This document shows positions 1 to 11,057 of a DNA stretch of 64,000 nucleotides, in pieces. Source of the stretch: Prionailurus bengalensis (taxonomy: Eukaryota > Chordata > Mammalia > Carnivora > Felidae). Made by a program: the position numbers and the translations under genes. The stretch covers positions 69,419,445 to 69,483,444 of the forward strand of contig NC_057361.1 of NCBI RefSeq assembly GCF_016509475.1, written 5' to 3'. Position 1 is the stretch's first letter, and every line of letters starts with the position of its first letter. Below the pieces are notes generated by a model. It was not told the origin of the DNA, ran no database searches, and was given only the letters and a program-made list of their open reading frames with translations.

Positions 1-52
1 CTCTGTGTCCCTCTCCCCACTCACACTCTGTCTCTGTCACTCTCTCTTGCTG
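1..52 (+). repeat. CAN-SINE 3' tail (partial)
   Basis: CT-rich sequence of the kind that ends carnivore tRNA-derived SINEs (CTCTGTGTCCCTCTCC, then repeated CTCT). The head lies before the window start. L1 homology begins directly after it. The call rests on composition and a short match, so it is tentative. Confidence 0.55.
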
Positions 53-55
53 AAT

Positions 56-936
56 CTTATGATACTTCTATTTTTAACTTTATGATGAACCTCCATATTG
101 CTTTCCAGAGGAGCTGCATCAGTTTGCATTACCACCAAACGTGCAAGAGAGTCCCCTTTCTCCGTGTCTCCACCAATACCTGTTGTTTCTTGTGTTTGTC
201 ATTTTTGCCATTCTGACAGGCATGAGGTGATATCTCATTGTACCTTTTATTTGCATTTTTCCAAAGATGTTTGATGTTCAGCATCTTTTCATGTATCCTT
301 TGGCCATTTGGATGTCTTCTTTGGAAAAATATCTATTCATGTCTTCTGACCATTTTGTAATTGCATTATTTGTTTTTTAGGTGTTTAGTTTTATAAAATC
401 TTTATATATTTTGGATACTAATCCTTTACCAGATATGTGATTTGCAAACATCTTCTCCCATTTGGTAGACTAGCTTTAGTTTTGTTCATTGTTTCCTTCA
501 CTGTTCAAAGCTTTTTATTTTGATAAAGACCCAACAGATTATTTTTGTTTTGTTTCACCTGCCTTTGGAGAAATATCTAGAAAGAAGATGCTATGGACCA
601 TGTCAAAGAGGTTATTTTCTGGGTTCTTCTCTAAGATGTTGATGATTTGCTGCCTCACATTTAGGTCTTTCAACCATTTTGAATTTATTTTTGTGCATTG
701 TGTAAGAAATTGGTCCATTTTCATTTTTCTTCATGTTGCTATCCAGTTTTCTCAACACCACTTGCTGTCTTTTTCCTATTGGATAGTCTTTCCTGCTTTG
801 CTGAAGATTAATTGACCATATACAGTTGTGGGTCCACTTCTGGGTTTTCTATTCTGTTCTATTGATCTATGTGTCTATTTTTGTCCCAGTACAATACGTT
901 TTGATCACTACAGGTTTGTAAAAAATTTGTGGACAT
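56..936 (-). mobile_element. L1 ORF2 3' half, main segment of a 5'-inverted L1
   Basis: Read on the minus strand this encodes the C-terminal part of L1 ORF2, from about residue 920 (a YKxVVIKT-type segment near 910-936) to about residue 1180 near position 60. Many stops and frameshifts make it a dead copy. It abuts a plus-strand L1 segment at about 937 that ends in the same ORF2 region where this one begins. That is the arrangement left by twin priming (5' inversion). No L1 3' UTR or A-tail is visible at the left; a SINE tail abuts instead. Confidence 0.85.
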
Positions 937-1212
937 GAATTCAGTCAAGTTGCATTTACTTATACCAATAAAGAAGTAGCAGAATGAAAAATCAAGGAAT
1001 CAATCCCATTTACAATTATACCAAAAACATAAGAATATATCTAGGACTAGGGGCGCCTGGGTAGCTCAGTCAGTTGAGCGTCCGACTTCGGCTCAGGTCT
1101 TGCAGTCTGTGGGTTTGAACCCCACGCCGTCGGGCTGTGTGCTGAAAACTCAGAACCTGGAGCCTGCTTCGGATTCTGTGTCTCCATCTCTCTCTGCCCC
1201 TCCCCCGCTCAT

Positions 1213-1246
<34 letters not shown>

Positions 1247-1640
1247 AAAAATAAATAAACATTAAAAAAAGAATATATCTAAGAATAAACGTAACCAAAA
1301 AGTGAAAGAACTGTACCCTGAAAATTACAAAACATTGATGAAAGAAATTGAAGATAACACAAATGGAAGGACTTCCATGCTCATGGATTGGAATAATAAA
1401 TATTGTTAAAATGTTTATACTTCCCAAGTCAATCTACACATTCAATGCAATCCCAATCAAAATACCAAGAGAATTTTTCACAGAGCTAAAACATACAATT
1501 ATAAAATTTGTATGGAACCACAAAAGACACCAAATAGCCAAAGCACCCTCGAGAAAGAAAACCAAAGCTAGAAGTATCATAATTCTGGACTTCAAGTTAT
1601 ATCACAAAGCTGTAGTGGTCAAAACAACATCGTAATGGCC
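937..1640 (+). mobile_element. Inverted 5' segment of the same L1 (ORF2 about residues 800-920)
   Basis: Plus-strand L1 ORF2 sequence from the region just after the FADD motif (KLHLLIPIKK-like, near 950) to KAVVVKT near 1615-1630. It is interrupted by a CAN-SINE at 1049-1268. Its end coincides in ORF2 coordinates with the start of the minus-strand segment 56-936, so the two halves read as one L1 whose 5' part was inverted on insertion. Several frame breaks are present. Confidence 0.8.
1049..1268 (+). repeat. CAN-SINE (tRNA-derived)
   Basis: It starts GGGGCGCCTGGGTAGCTCAG, has a tRNA-like body, a (TC)n stretch at about 1216-1243 and an AAATAAATAAACATTAAA tail. It interrupts L1 ORF2. The target-site duplication is AGAATATATCTA at 1032-1043 and 1270-1281, possibly longer with mismatches. 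Confidence 0.93.
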
Positions 1641-2945
1641 TTTGTCAGTTTATACTGGGTTTGCATTAAAGTAGTTTTGAATATGTTAAAAAAAGAATTT
1701 CAATAACGTTTGTTTGTTTTTAACTCGGGGAAAAGGGAAGAAATGTAGAAATATCTGGGCATTTGTATATAAACTTTGGAACTCTATGCAAAGAAGAGTT
1801 TATAAATAATTGTTGTTTGCAGAGGGCATTAAGATGGCAGAGGAGTAGGGACATGTTAAGCTTGTCTCACCCCTCAAAAACAGCTAGGTAGTTATCAAAT
1901 CATTCTAAACACCCAAGAAATCAATCAGAGGTCTGATTGAATAAAAACTGCAAGTCTACAGTCAAAAAACAACTACCTTCTGGAAGGTAGGAGGTGCTTA
2001 GGATTTATTTGTGGGAGACAAAGCTGCGGGAAAGGTAGTGGGTAGGGTAGCAGGTAGTGGAGGCTACTACAGAATATTGTAAGCAATGAAGTGAAAAATC
2101 TGAACTTTTAGAAGTCCCCTGCAGTGGAATATATGTCTGGCTTAAAGGTGCTCAGGTGGCAATGTGGGAAGGAATCCCAGGAGTGACAGTGTGGTCTGAG
2201 GATCTCCTGGGTTGCAAGGACAGGTGGTGCCAATGTGCTGCACTGTTTCCAGGAATAGCAGTGGGTTACAGGGGCTGAGGGCAGAAAGGAGGGGTTCCGG
2301 CTTTCTTCTCTGGTTTGACACAAACTCTGAACTGCTGCATGGTCCTGCAACCACTTTCCTAGAATGAACTGACAAAAGTTCAGTGAGATCCTTCCCCAGA
2401 GGAACAGAACAGGTCAGCACTACAGGAGTCCCCAAAATTTGGAGTTTTGAAATTGAATTTTGTGCCTGAGATTAAAGAAAAAAAAATCTGGATACAGGCA
2501 GGGTGAATGCAGCGTTCTGACGGAAACCAGGAACACAAGAGGGGTGATTGATTGCTGTTTTATGAGGGTTCCCTGAAGAGTGTGGGAGGGTGTGACCTTT
2601 CAGTTCCAGGGCTAGAGATCAGGTCTCTGCCATATTCATCCTGCTCAACAGTGCTAAATGCTTTCAGAGAGTAAAACAGCACCAACTAGTGGAAGCCAGA
2701 GCCACTTACACCAAACCCCATCACCCTGCGCCCTTGAGGCACATTTCCACTGCAACAAGTCACCCTAATAATCAATGCAGCAGTCCTGTTCCCCAGAAGA
2801 CTAGCACAAAATCCTAGCTCACACCAAGTCTACTGACTAAAAAGTGCTACAAAGCTTCAGCTCTAGGGGAAAATGGATCTAGCTTCCTGTTTACTTTATT
2901 CTTATTTTTTTTCATTTTTAAAAATTATTTTCTTATTTTTTCAAC

Positions 2946-3150
2946 TTCTTTCTTTCTTTCTTTCTTTTTTTTTTTTTTGAGAGAGAGCGAGCAAGCAGGG
3001 GAAGGGCAGAGAGAGAGGGTGAGATAATCCCAAGCAGGCTCCGTGCTCAATGCAAAGCCTGACATAAGGCTCCATCTCCTGACCTTGAAATCATGACGTG
3101 AGCCAAAATCGAGTAGGATGCTCAACTGACTGAGCCACCCAGGCATCCCT
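2946..3150 (-). repeat. CAN-SINE inside L1 5' UTR
   Basis: Minus-strand SINE: its A-tail reads as a T-rich run with TTTC repeats at about 2946-2978, followed by GAGAGAGAG, the tRNA-derived body and the inverted head ending GAGCCACCCAGGCATCCCT near 3150. Divergent from the young consensus. No clear TSD. Confidence 0.88.
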
Positions 3151-3274
3151 CTATTCTTTTATTTATTTATTATTATTATTTTATTTATATTTTTTAATGT
3201 TTTTTTTAATTTTTGGTTTGTTTATATTTTTGTTTTATGTTTTTTGTTTTTTCTTCTCTTCTTCTCTGGATAAA

Positions 3275-4130
3275 ATGACAAGACAGAAATATTCCCCTCC
3301 AAAAAAAACAACGGGAAGTAGAACTCACAGCCAGGAATTTAATCAAGATGGATATAAGTAGATATCTGAACTAGAATTTTAAACCATGATGACAAGGATA
3401 CTAGCTTGGTTTGAAAAAAGCATAGAAGATACCATAGAATACTTTTCTGTAGAGATAAAAGAACTAAAATCTAGTCAGGCCTAAATGAAAAATGCTATCA
3501 CTGAGAAACAAACCCTAATGGATGCCATGACAGTGAGGGTGGACAAGTCAGAGGAGCAAATTAGGAATATAAAAGATAAAAGTATGGAAAATAATGAAAC
3601 TGCAAAGAAGGAAACAAAAATCATGGATCATGAAGGCAGACTTAGGGAACTCAGCAACTGATTAAGATATAATAACGTTCATATCATAGAAGTCCCAGAA
3701 GATGAAGAAACAAATTCTTTCTCAAAACTTCCCTGATCACGGGAAGGACCTGACATCAAAATCCAAGAAGCACAGAGAACCCTCATTAAATTCAACAAAA
3801 ACTAACCATTGCCAAGGCATATCATAGTCCAATTTACAAAATACACAGACAAGGAAAGAATCCTAAAAGCAGCAAAGGAAAAAGTCTTTAACTTACAGGG
3901 GAAGAAAGATTGGGTTCACAGCAGATCTGTCCACAGAAACATGACAGCCCAGAAAGGAGTGGCAAGATATATTCAATGAACTGAATGGGGAAGACATGCA
4001 GCCAAGAATTCTTTATCCAGAAAGACTGTCATTCACAATAGAAGGAGAGATAAAGAGTTTCCCAAACAAAAACTAAAGGAGTTCTTTACCACTAAACCAG
4101 CACTGAGAGAAATTTTAAGAAGCTTTATAA
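3275..4130 (+). pseudogene. L1 ORF1 remnant
   Basis: The ATG at 3275 opens with MTRQKYSP, like the MTKRKNSP start of the young L1 ORF1 copies in this window. Downstream, the parts for the RNA-recognition-like domain (RHIIVQFTKY-like, about 3820-3850) and the C-terminal domain (WQDIFNEL and MQPRILYPERLSF, about 3960-4040) can be read in pieces in different frames. ORF1 normally encodes the RNA-binding trimeric chaperone of the L1 particle. This copy has multiple stops and frameshifts and cannot make the protein. Confidence 0.8.
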
Positions 4131-4227
4131 GTGGTGGTGGGGGGGAAGCAACAAATATTAGAAAAGACCAGAGAGCATCACCAGAAACACCAACTCTACC
4201 AGTAATGGCACTAAATGAATATCTTTC

Positions 4228-4457
4228 TTATCTTTAAGTTTATTTATTTTGCGAGGGAGAGACAGAGACAGAGAGAGAGAGAGAGAGATGGAGAGATAAA
4301 GAAAGGGAGAGAGCACAAGTGGGAGAGGGACAGAGACAGAAGGAGAGAAAAGTCAAAGATCCTGATTTGGGGTTCAAACTAAAACCATGAAATGACCTGA
4401 GCTGAAATCAAGAGTTGAACACTTAACCGACTGAACCACCTAGGCACCCCCAAACTC
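4228..4457 (-). repeat. CAN-SINE inside L1 ORF2 N-terminal region
   Basis: Minus-strand SINE with an expanded GAGA tract (about 4256-4350) and the inverted head ending CCACCTAGGCACCCC. The TSD ATATCTTTC is at 4219-4227 and 4458-4466. It lies near the start of ORF2 of the old L1. Confidence 0.92.
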
Positions 4458-4530
4458 ATATCTTTCAATAATCACTCTGAATATAAATGAAGTAAATGCT
4501 CCAATCAAAAGACAGAAGGTATCAGAATGG

Positions 4531-4567
4531 ATAACAACAACAACAACAACAGCAACAATAACAACAA
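4531..4567 (+). repeat. (CAA)n simple repeat
   Basis: About ten CAA-type units with interruptions (AACAACAACAACAACAGCAAC). It lies inside the L1 ORF2 endonuclease region, apparently expanded from an A-rich stretch that reads ATAAAAAAACAAGA in the young L1 copies. Confidence 0.85.
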
Positions 4568-6254
4568 GATCCATCTATATGCTGCCTACAAGAGACTCAT
4601 TTTAGACCTAAGGACACATGCCAATTGAAAGTGAGGGTATGGAGAACCATTTATCATGCTAGTGGACAACAAAAGAAAGCAAGAGTAGCCATACCTAGAC
4701 AAACTAGATTTTAAAATAAAGACTGTAACAAGAGGTGAAGAAGGACATTATGCCATAATTAAAGGTCTATACAGCAAGACGATATAGCAAATTTTAATAT
4801 TCATGCTTCCAACTTGGGAGCACACTAATATATAAATCAATTAATAACAAAGATAAAGAAACTCATTGATAACGATAAAATAATAGTAGGTGATTTAACA
4901 CCCCGCTTACAGCAAGGGGGAGGTCATCTAAGCAGAAAATCAACAAGGAAATAACAGCTTTGAACGACACACTGGACTGGATGGACTTAACAGATATATA
5001 AAGAACATTTCATCCTAAAGCAGCAGACTACACATTCTTTTGGAATGCACACGGAACATTCTCCAGAATGCATCACATACTGGGTCACAAATAGGCACTC
5101 AACAAATACAAAAAGATTGAGATCATATGGTGCATAATTTTGGATCACAGCATTATGAAACTTGAAGTCAACCACAAGAAAAAAATTTGGAAAGCCCCTG
5201 TATAGTGGACGTTAAAGAACATCCTACTAAAGAATGAATGATTAGCCATGAAATTAAAGAAAAGATTTAAAAAAAGTACTTGGAAGCAAATGAAAATTAA
5301 AACCCACAGTCAAAACCCTTTGGGATGCAGCAAAGACAGTCCTAAGAAAGGAATATATTGCAATTCCCGGATACACAACCTAACCTTACACAGGTGGAGC
5401 TAGGAAGGAACAGCAAAAAAAGTGTAAAGCCAGCAGAAGAAGGAAACTAATAAAGATTGGGGGGAGAAGTAAATTATATATATTAAAAAAACAGTAGAAC
5501 AGATCAATGAAACTAAGATCTTGTTCTTTCAAAAAATTAACAAAATTGATAGACCTCTAGCTAGATGTGCCAAAAAGAAAAGATAATGTACCCAAATAGA
5601 TAAAATCATGAATGAAAGGGAAGACATCACAAGCAACACCACAAAAATACAAAAAAATATAAGCGAATACTATGAAAAATTATTCTTACCAAGTAACTGG
5701 GCAATCTGGAAGAAATGGGCAAATTCCTAGAAACATACAAACTACCAAAACTGAGACAGGAAGAAATAGAAAATTTGAATAGGCCCATAACCAGCAAGGA
5801 AATTGAATCAGTAATAAAAAAATCGCCCAACAAACAAGAGTCCTGGGCCAGATGACTTTCCAGTGGAATTCTACCAAACATTTAAAGAAAAGTTTATACC
5901 TGTTCTTCTCAAACTGTTCCAAAAAATAGAAATGGAAAGAAAACTTCCAAACTCATTCTATGAAGCCACCATTACCTTAATTCAAAAACCAGACCCCACT
6001 AAAAAGGAGAATTACTTGCAAATACCCCTGATGGAAATGAATGCAGAAGTTCTCAATTAAATTCTAGCAAATCAAATTCAACATTACATTAAAATAATTA
6101 TTCACCATGATCAAATGGAATTTAACCCTGAACCACGGGAATATTCACAAATCAAACCACGTGATATACCACATTAATAAAAGAAACGATAAGAACCATA
6201 TGATTGTTTCAACAAATGCAGTAAAAGCATGTGACAAAATATTGCATCCATTCT

Positions 6255-6463
6255 TTTTTTCAACGTTTATTTATTTTTGCGACAGAGAGAGACAGAGCAT
6301 GAACGGGGGAGGGGCAGAGAGAGAGGGAGACACAGAATCGGAAACAGGCTCCAGGCTCTGAGCCATCAGCCCAGAGCCTGACGCGGGGCTCGAACTCCCG
6401 GACCGCGAGATCGTGACCTGGCTGAAGTCGGACGCCTAACCGACTGCGCCACCCAGGCGCCCC
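6255..6463 (-). repeat. Young CAN-SINE with perfect TSD in L1 ORF2
   Basis: A full-length minus-strand SINE that retains many CpGs and is close to consensus. The RNA polymerase III promoter boxes inherited from the tRNA are recognisable: an A-box-like TGGCGCAGTCGG (inverted, 6440-6451) and a B-box-like AGTTCGAGCCC (inverted, 6386-6396). The perfect TSD TTGCATCCATTCT is at 6242-6254 and 6464-6476. It inserted into the reverse-transcriptase region of an already old L1. It is the youngest-looking SINE in the window. Confidence 0.95.
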
Positions 6464-7790
6464 TTGCATCCATTCTTGATAAAACCCTCAGCAAAGTAGG
6501 GATATATGGAACATACCTCATCCATATACAAAAATCTCACACCTAATATCCTCAATGGGGAAAAGTGAGAGCTTTTCCCATAAGGTCAGGAACAAGACAA
6601 AGTTGTCCACTCTCATCGTTACTATTTAACATAGTATTGGAAGTCTTGCCTCAGCTATCAGACAACAAAAAGAAATGAAAGGCATCTAAATTGGGAAGGA
6701 AGAAGTCAAACTTTCATTATTTGCAGATGACATGATACTCTCTGTAGAAAACCTGAAAGGCTCCACCAAAAATTGCTAGAACTAATTCATGAGTTGTGCA
6801 AAGCCACAGGATTAAAATCAATCTACAGAAATCTGTTGCATTTCTATATCCCAATAATGAAGCAGCAGAAAAATAAATCAAGAAATCAATCCCATTTGCA
6901 ATTGTACCAAAAAAAATAAGATACATAGTAATAAACCTAACTAAAGTGGTAAAATATCTGTACTCTGAAAACTGTAAAAGACTTGTGAAAGAAATTGAAG
7001 AGCACACAAAGAAATGGAAAAGTATTCCATGCTCATGGATTGCAAAAATTGTTAAAATGTCTATATTACCCCAAGAAATCTGCACATTTAATGCAATCTC
7101 AATCAAAATACCACCAGCACTTTTTGCAGAGCTAGAACTAACAATCCTAAAATTTTTTATAGAACCACAAAAGACCCCGCATAACCAAAGCAATTTTGAA
7201 ATAGAAAAACAAAACTGGAAGCATCATGATTCTGAATTTCACACTACATTACAAAGGTGTACTCATCAACACAGTATGGCACTGGCATGAATACAGACAC
7301 ATAGATCAATGGAACAGAATAGAGAACCCAGAAATGGACCCACAACTATATGACCAACTAATCTTCCATATAGATAGGAGGAAAAAATATCCAAGAAAAA
7401 AAAAGACAGTCTCTTCATCAAATGGGGGTTGGGAAAACTGCAAGGTGACATACAGCAAAATGATGATGGACCACTTTCTTACACCATACACAAAAATAAA
7501 TTCAAAATTGATTAAAGACCTAAATGCAAGGCGGGAAACCACCAAAATCCTAAAGGAGAAAACAAGCAGTAACTTCTTTGACCTTGGCCAGAGAAACTTC
7601 TTAGTAGACACATCATCAAAGGAAAGGGAAGCAAAAGCAAACATGAGCTATTGGGATTTTATCAAGATAAAAAGCTTCTGCACAGTGAAGGAAATAATCA
7701 ACAAAATCAAAAGGCATCCTATGGAATGGGAAATGATATTTGCAAACAATATATCTGATAAAGGATTAGTATCCAAAATCTATAATGGAG

Positions 7791-8754
7791 ACCCTGGCAA
7801 AATCATCATGAAAAGTTCATGCTACTCATTTGCAAAAAGACAGTTTTCTGAAGACCAAGAAAGAGATCATATTTTCATATCAAATTATACAAAAAGCACA
7901 CATTTGGAAAAAAAATTAAGATACCTTTTAATATGAATTAGTTTTTTTTTTCCTCAGAGAAAAAGTTCTGGTGAGAAATTGCCAGTTGCTATCGTCTTAC
8001 TCAGATCTACATCAAGGAAAAAGATGGATTACATATTCCTCTGAAAACCAAGGCATCTGGAAGCCAAGGGAGTAATAACTAAGAGGGAGAATCCTTGTTT
8101 TCCTCCCTCTTTTTATCATTACAATGGAAATAAACAACACAGTATGGGTAAAAAAGATAGTTTGGAAATAAGTATCAAGAAGAGAATTTAAATGAAAGAG
8201 AAGCTAGAAAGTCTATTTAAAATGGAAAACCACAATGACAGAAGTTTCTAAATCCTTCTTCCTGCCAAGTAAAGGGAGAAATTTTCAAGGTGCCTTTTCC
8301 CCACACTGGAAATCTGAAACTTTTCAGTATCACATTCCATCCCCTGCCTGCCTCTAATAATATTGTAGTTGACAAAGTTATATCAAGAAAAATACAAAAA
8401 TGAAGAAAAATGGACTAAATGATTAGAAATGGCAGTCTTATAGAAAAATAGGGCATAATGTTTAAGAGGAACACAGTTAATGTAAAGCCACTTTCTGTTT
8501 CTTACCTATTTTCCTTAATGATTGTCATGTGTTGGTGTCATATAGGAGCAACTTCAGGAAAATGAAAAAATAAGGAACAATAGAAAGAGAGGAAAGAAAG
8601 AAGGAAAATGCAAAAGAAAGAAAGGCAAATGAGGAAGACAATGTTTTTTTTTTCTGTGCAGTACATTTTATAATGAAACCAGTTACTCCCAACCCTCAAG
8701 AAAATAATACAAGAGAAAATCATCACTCCCAACTTGTCACTCAAAACAATATTT
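7791..8754. other. Non-repetitive intergenic stretch
   Basis: AT-rich sequence with no L1, SINE or gene similarity I can recognise. It follows the abrupt end of L1 homology near 7790. A purine-rich run lies at 8560-8640. No splice-bounded ORF or RNA gene is evident. Confidence 0.5.
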
Positions 8755-8982
8755 TTTAACGGTTTATTTATTTTTGAGAGATAGAGACAGAGAGACATAC
8801 AGAGAGAGAGAGAATAAATGAGTGAGGGAAGGGCAGGGAGAGAGGGAGACACAGAATCCGAAGCAGGCTCCAGGCTCTGAGCTATCAGCACAGAGCCCCA
8901 TGTGGGGCTCTAACCCACAAACTGTGAGATCATGACCTGGGCTCAAGTCAGACGTTTTACTGAGTGAGCCACCCAGGTGCCC
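8755..8982 (-). repeat. CAN-SINE
   Basis: Minus-strand SINE: the T-rich tail (TTTAACGGTTTATTTATTTT), an AGAGAGACA-rich part and the inverted head ending GAGCCACCCAGGTGCCC. The TSD is CTCAAAACAATATTT at 8740-8754 and, with small changes, CTCAAAAAATATTT at 8983-8996. Confidence 0.93.
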
Positions 8983-8996
8983 CTCAAAAAATATTT

Positions 8997-9434
8997 AAAA
9001 ATTCTCCTGACTTTGCAACACAGATAGGCCAAATATCTGTGAAAGAATCTGGCAGGGAGGAAAGAGTAGCTAAATGACCAAACATTAGTAAAGACCCTAA
9101 AATAATGTCAGGCACCCATAAATTACCTTGCATCTCCTTTTCTTTACTTGTATCCAGGAAAGTGGTGTAGGTGAAAAAGTGGTAATGGAGATATGGACAC
9201 AAAGCTGAAACCAAATACTAGCTTTACTCATTTTCCCTATCTCTAAGATATAAATATACTATGACTTTCCAGAGTTATCTGTCCCTCATCTTCAAATCTT
9301 TAAAGCCCATAAAGAAAATCATGTGCTCATATTACTATATCATATTTCAAAGTCCTTCAGGTTTTTATGACCACAAGTCTCTCAGAGAAATAACAAAATA
9401 ATTCAAGAAATCAAGAATTCCTCTTGTATGCAAG
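8997..9434. other. Non-repetitive intergenic stretch
   Basis: AT-rich and without recognisable genes or repeats. Confidence 0.45.
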
Positions 9435-9525
9435 TGTTAAATTACTAAATTCTACACCTGAAACTAATATTACACAGTATGTTATCTAACTGGAATTTAA
9501 ATTAAAAACTTTTAAAAAATTCCTT
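9435..9525 (+). mobile_element. L1 3' UTR end fragment
   Basis: AAATTACTAAATTCTACACC, then GAAACTAATATTACACAG and a TTTAAATTAAAAACTT tail, match the terminal part of older carnivore L1 3' UTRs. The same motif ends the L1 at 58170-59120 in this window. Only about 90 bp remain, so this is a severely 5'-truncated or eroded insertion. Confidence 0.75.
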
Positions 9526-9817
9526 TAAATCACTACATTAATACAAAATCTAAAAATGCCCACTTCATATATTTAGCTTTTACATTTGTCCTTAGGAAAT
9601 CTGAGACCCAGTCTATCAATTTATAAGATAGGACATTTCTTTCTACCCCCATTATAGCTTCTTCATTATAAACTTGGACAGAGGTTAGCATCAGTGGTTC
9701 TGAATTGTTTTCTTAAAAATACTGCCATAATGACTTACTATCATATGATATTTTAAAGATAAGGGTTATAATTACATTATGAGAAAGAAAAATATAATTA
9801 AAAAGTTTTTGGTAGAG
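9526..9817. other. Non-repetitive intergenic stretch
   Basis: AT-rich, nothing recognised. Confidence 0.4.
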
Positions 9818-10013
9818 GTTTGCCTGGGTGGCTCAGTGGGGTGAGCATCCAACTCTTGATTTTAGGTCAGGTCATGGGACCCCAGGGTCATGGGATCAAG
9901 CCCTGCCCCAGGCTCAGCATGGAGTTTGCTTAAGATTCTCTCTCTCCCTCTGATTCTTTCCCCTGCTCACACTCTCTCTCTTTCTAAAATCAAAAAAAGA
10001 AAAGAAAAATGGT
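9818..10013 (+). repeat. CAN-SINE (older subtype)
   Basis: TTGCCTGGGTGGCTCAGTGG head, a body with CATGGGACCCCAGGGTCATG and GAGCATCCAACTCTTGATTT, a CT-rich part and an A-rich tail from about 9987. It differs from the other copies in the middle and matches an older carnivore-wide form of the family. Confidence 0.88.
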
Positions 10014-10048
10014 TTTGGTATAAAATAGGACATGAAAAAGAGGCAATA

Positions 10049-10217
10049 AAAGCATAAGAGACTCTTAAAAACTGAGAAAAAACTGAGGGCTGATGGGGGG
10101 TGGGAGGGAGAGGAGTGTGGGTGATGGGTATCGAGGAGGGCACCTTTTGGGATGAGCACTGGGTGTTGTATGGAAACCAATTTGACAATAAATTAAAAAA
10201 AATAAAAGAAAAAAAAA
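10049..10217 (+). mobile_element. Severely 5'-truncated L1 (169 bp) with perfect 15-bp TSD
   Basis: The last 169 bp of the young L1 3' UTR, from AGCATAAGAGACTCTTAAAA through AATAAA (about 10188) to an A-rich tail. It is nearly identical to the 3' end of the full-length copy at 53325-53487. The TSD GAAAAAGAGGCAATA is intact at 10034-10048 and 10218-10232. The tail carries G interruptions (AAAAGAAAA). Confidence 0.95.
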
Positions 10218-10232
10218 GAAAAAGAGGCAATA

Positions 10233-11057
10233 TCCAAATGGCAGCTCCCTTTTATATATCTAACCTTTTATATATCTATACTTTCTGTTTGAGACAGAAG
10301 TATATCATGGGAAAACAAACATTATATCATCTTCTTGCTCTTCCATACAGGAAATGTGTAGTCATGCAACAAGGCCATGGATTTCTACTTACTTCAGATG
10401 CTGGACTACTAATTTTTGAGCTGCTGTGATACCTCCACCATAGAAGGTAGAGCCTCAGGAGATATGAAATAACTGGGAAACCAACAGAGCAGCAAACAGG
10501 ACGAATTAGCAAAATAATTTAATACTAAAACTCAACCTTACCACCCCTGTGACACCAGTTTCAATTAGAAAGAATGAACTAAATATTAATAATCAATAAT
10601 AAACTGGGAAAAATAATAAACATAGAAATATTAGAGAGTGGTAACAGGCACAACTAAGTACTCTATGTATTCTTTTAATGTTCTTTAACTAGTGCAGTAA
10701 TCACAACTAGGTAGCAGTAAGTCATGGAAGAAGCATGAGACGGGGCACTCACAAGCTTCCTGTTGCAAGAGTTTTTGCTAAAATTACAGTGGGACAGCAC
10801 CACTTTAATTTTTGTGTCCCTTTCTCACTTCAGTTCTCCTCAGATTATTCTTTGGCTATTTGAATTCTTTCCTCATCAACACCAATTTACCCTAATATCT
10901 TCTTTTACCCACATACAACTCAGCCCTGTTTCAAAAATATACCTCATTCTTTCCCTCCATCCCACTCCCAAAGCCTCTTTTGCTCCTTGTAAGGCTGATT
11001 TTCCAGAGGAATGAAAATTTGATTAATTTTTATTAGAATGTTTTTCCATTTTAAAGT
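10233..11057. other. Non-repetitive intergenic stretch
   Basis: No repeat or coding similarity recognised. Two short ORFs of about 80-110 codons (10100-10429 and 10763-11014) have no recognisable domain, and the first overlaps the L1 fragment, so I do not call them genes. Confidence 0.45.

Larger units (their letters stand above)
1822..7790 (+). mobile_element. Old, nearly complete L1 (5' UTR, ORF1, most of ORF2), 3' end missing
   Basis: It begins with an AAGATGGCAGAGG-type L1 5' end at about 1831, followed by a 5' UTR to about 3274, ORF1 remnants at 3275-4130 and ORF2 remnants from about 4170. L1 similarity stops near 7790 (a VSKIYNG-like segment, about ORF2 residue 1080), and non-L1 DNA follows without a 3' UTR or A-tail. 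Three CAN-SINEs sit inside it (2946-3150, 4228-4457, 6255-6463), all antisense to the L1. Numerous stops and frameshifts show an old, inactive copy. Loss of the 3' end points to a later deletion or rearrangement, since L1 insertions keep their 3' end. Confidence 0.9.
4170..7790 (+). pseudogene. L1 ORF2 remnant (endonuclease-reverse transcriptase), 3'-truncated
   Basis: Endonuclease-domain pieces are visible at 4560-5200 (CCLQETHF-like near 4580; GDLTPRL-like in place of GDFNTPL near 4890). The reverse transcriptase carries an LFADDMIL motif at about 6717-6735, and the downstream region runs to about residue 1080. Two CAN-SINEs split the frame, at 4228-4457 in the N-terminal part and at 6255-6463 in the RT domain, and substitutions and indels break it further. 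The longest open piece is at 7226-7936; its last part has no L1 match. The (CAA)n tract at 4531-4567 lies within the endonuclease region. Confidence 0.85.

Noticed and set aside
10100..11014. Short ORFs in the unique region as possible small genes or exons.
   Set aside because: No domain, no splice-bounded conservation visible and no codon bias. The first includes L1 tail sequence.
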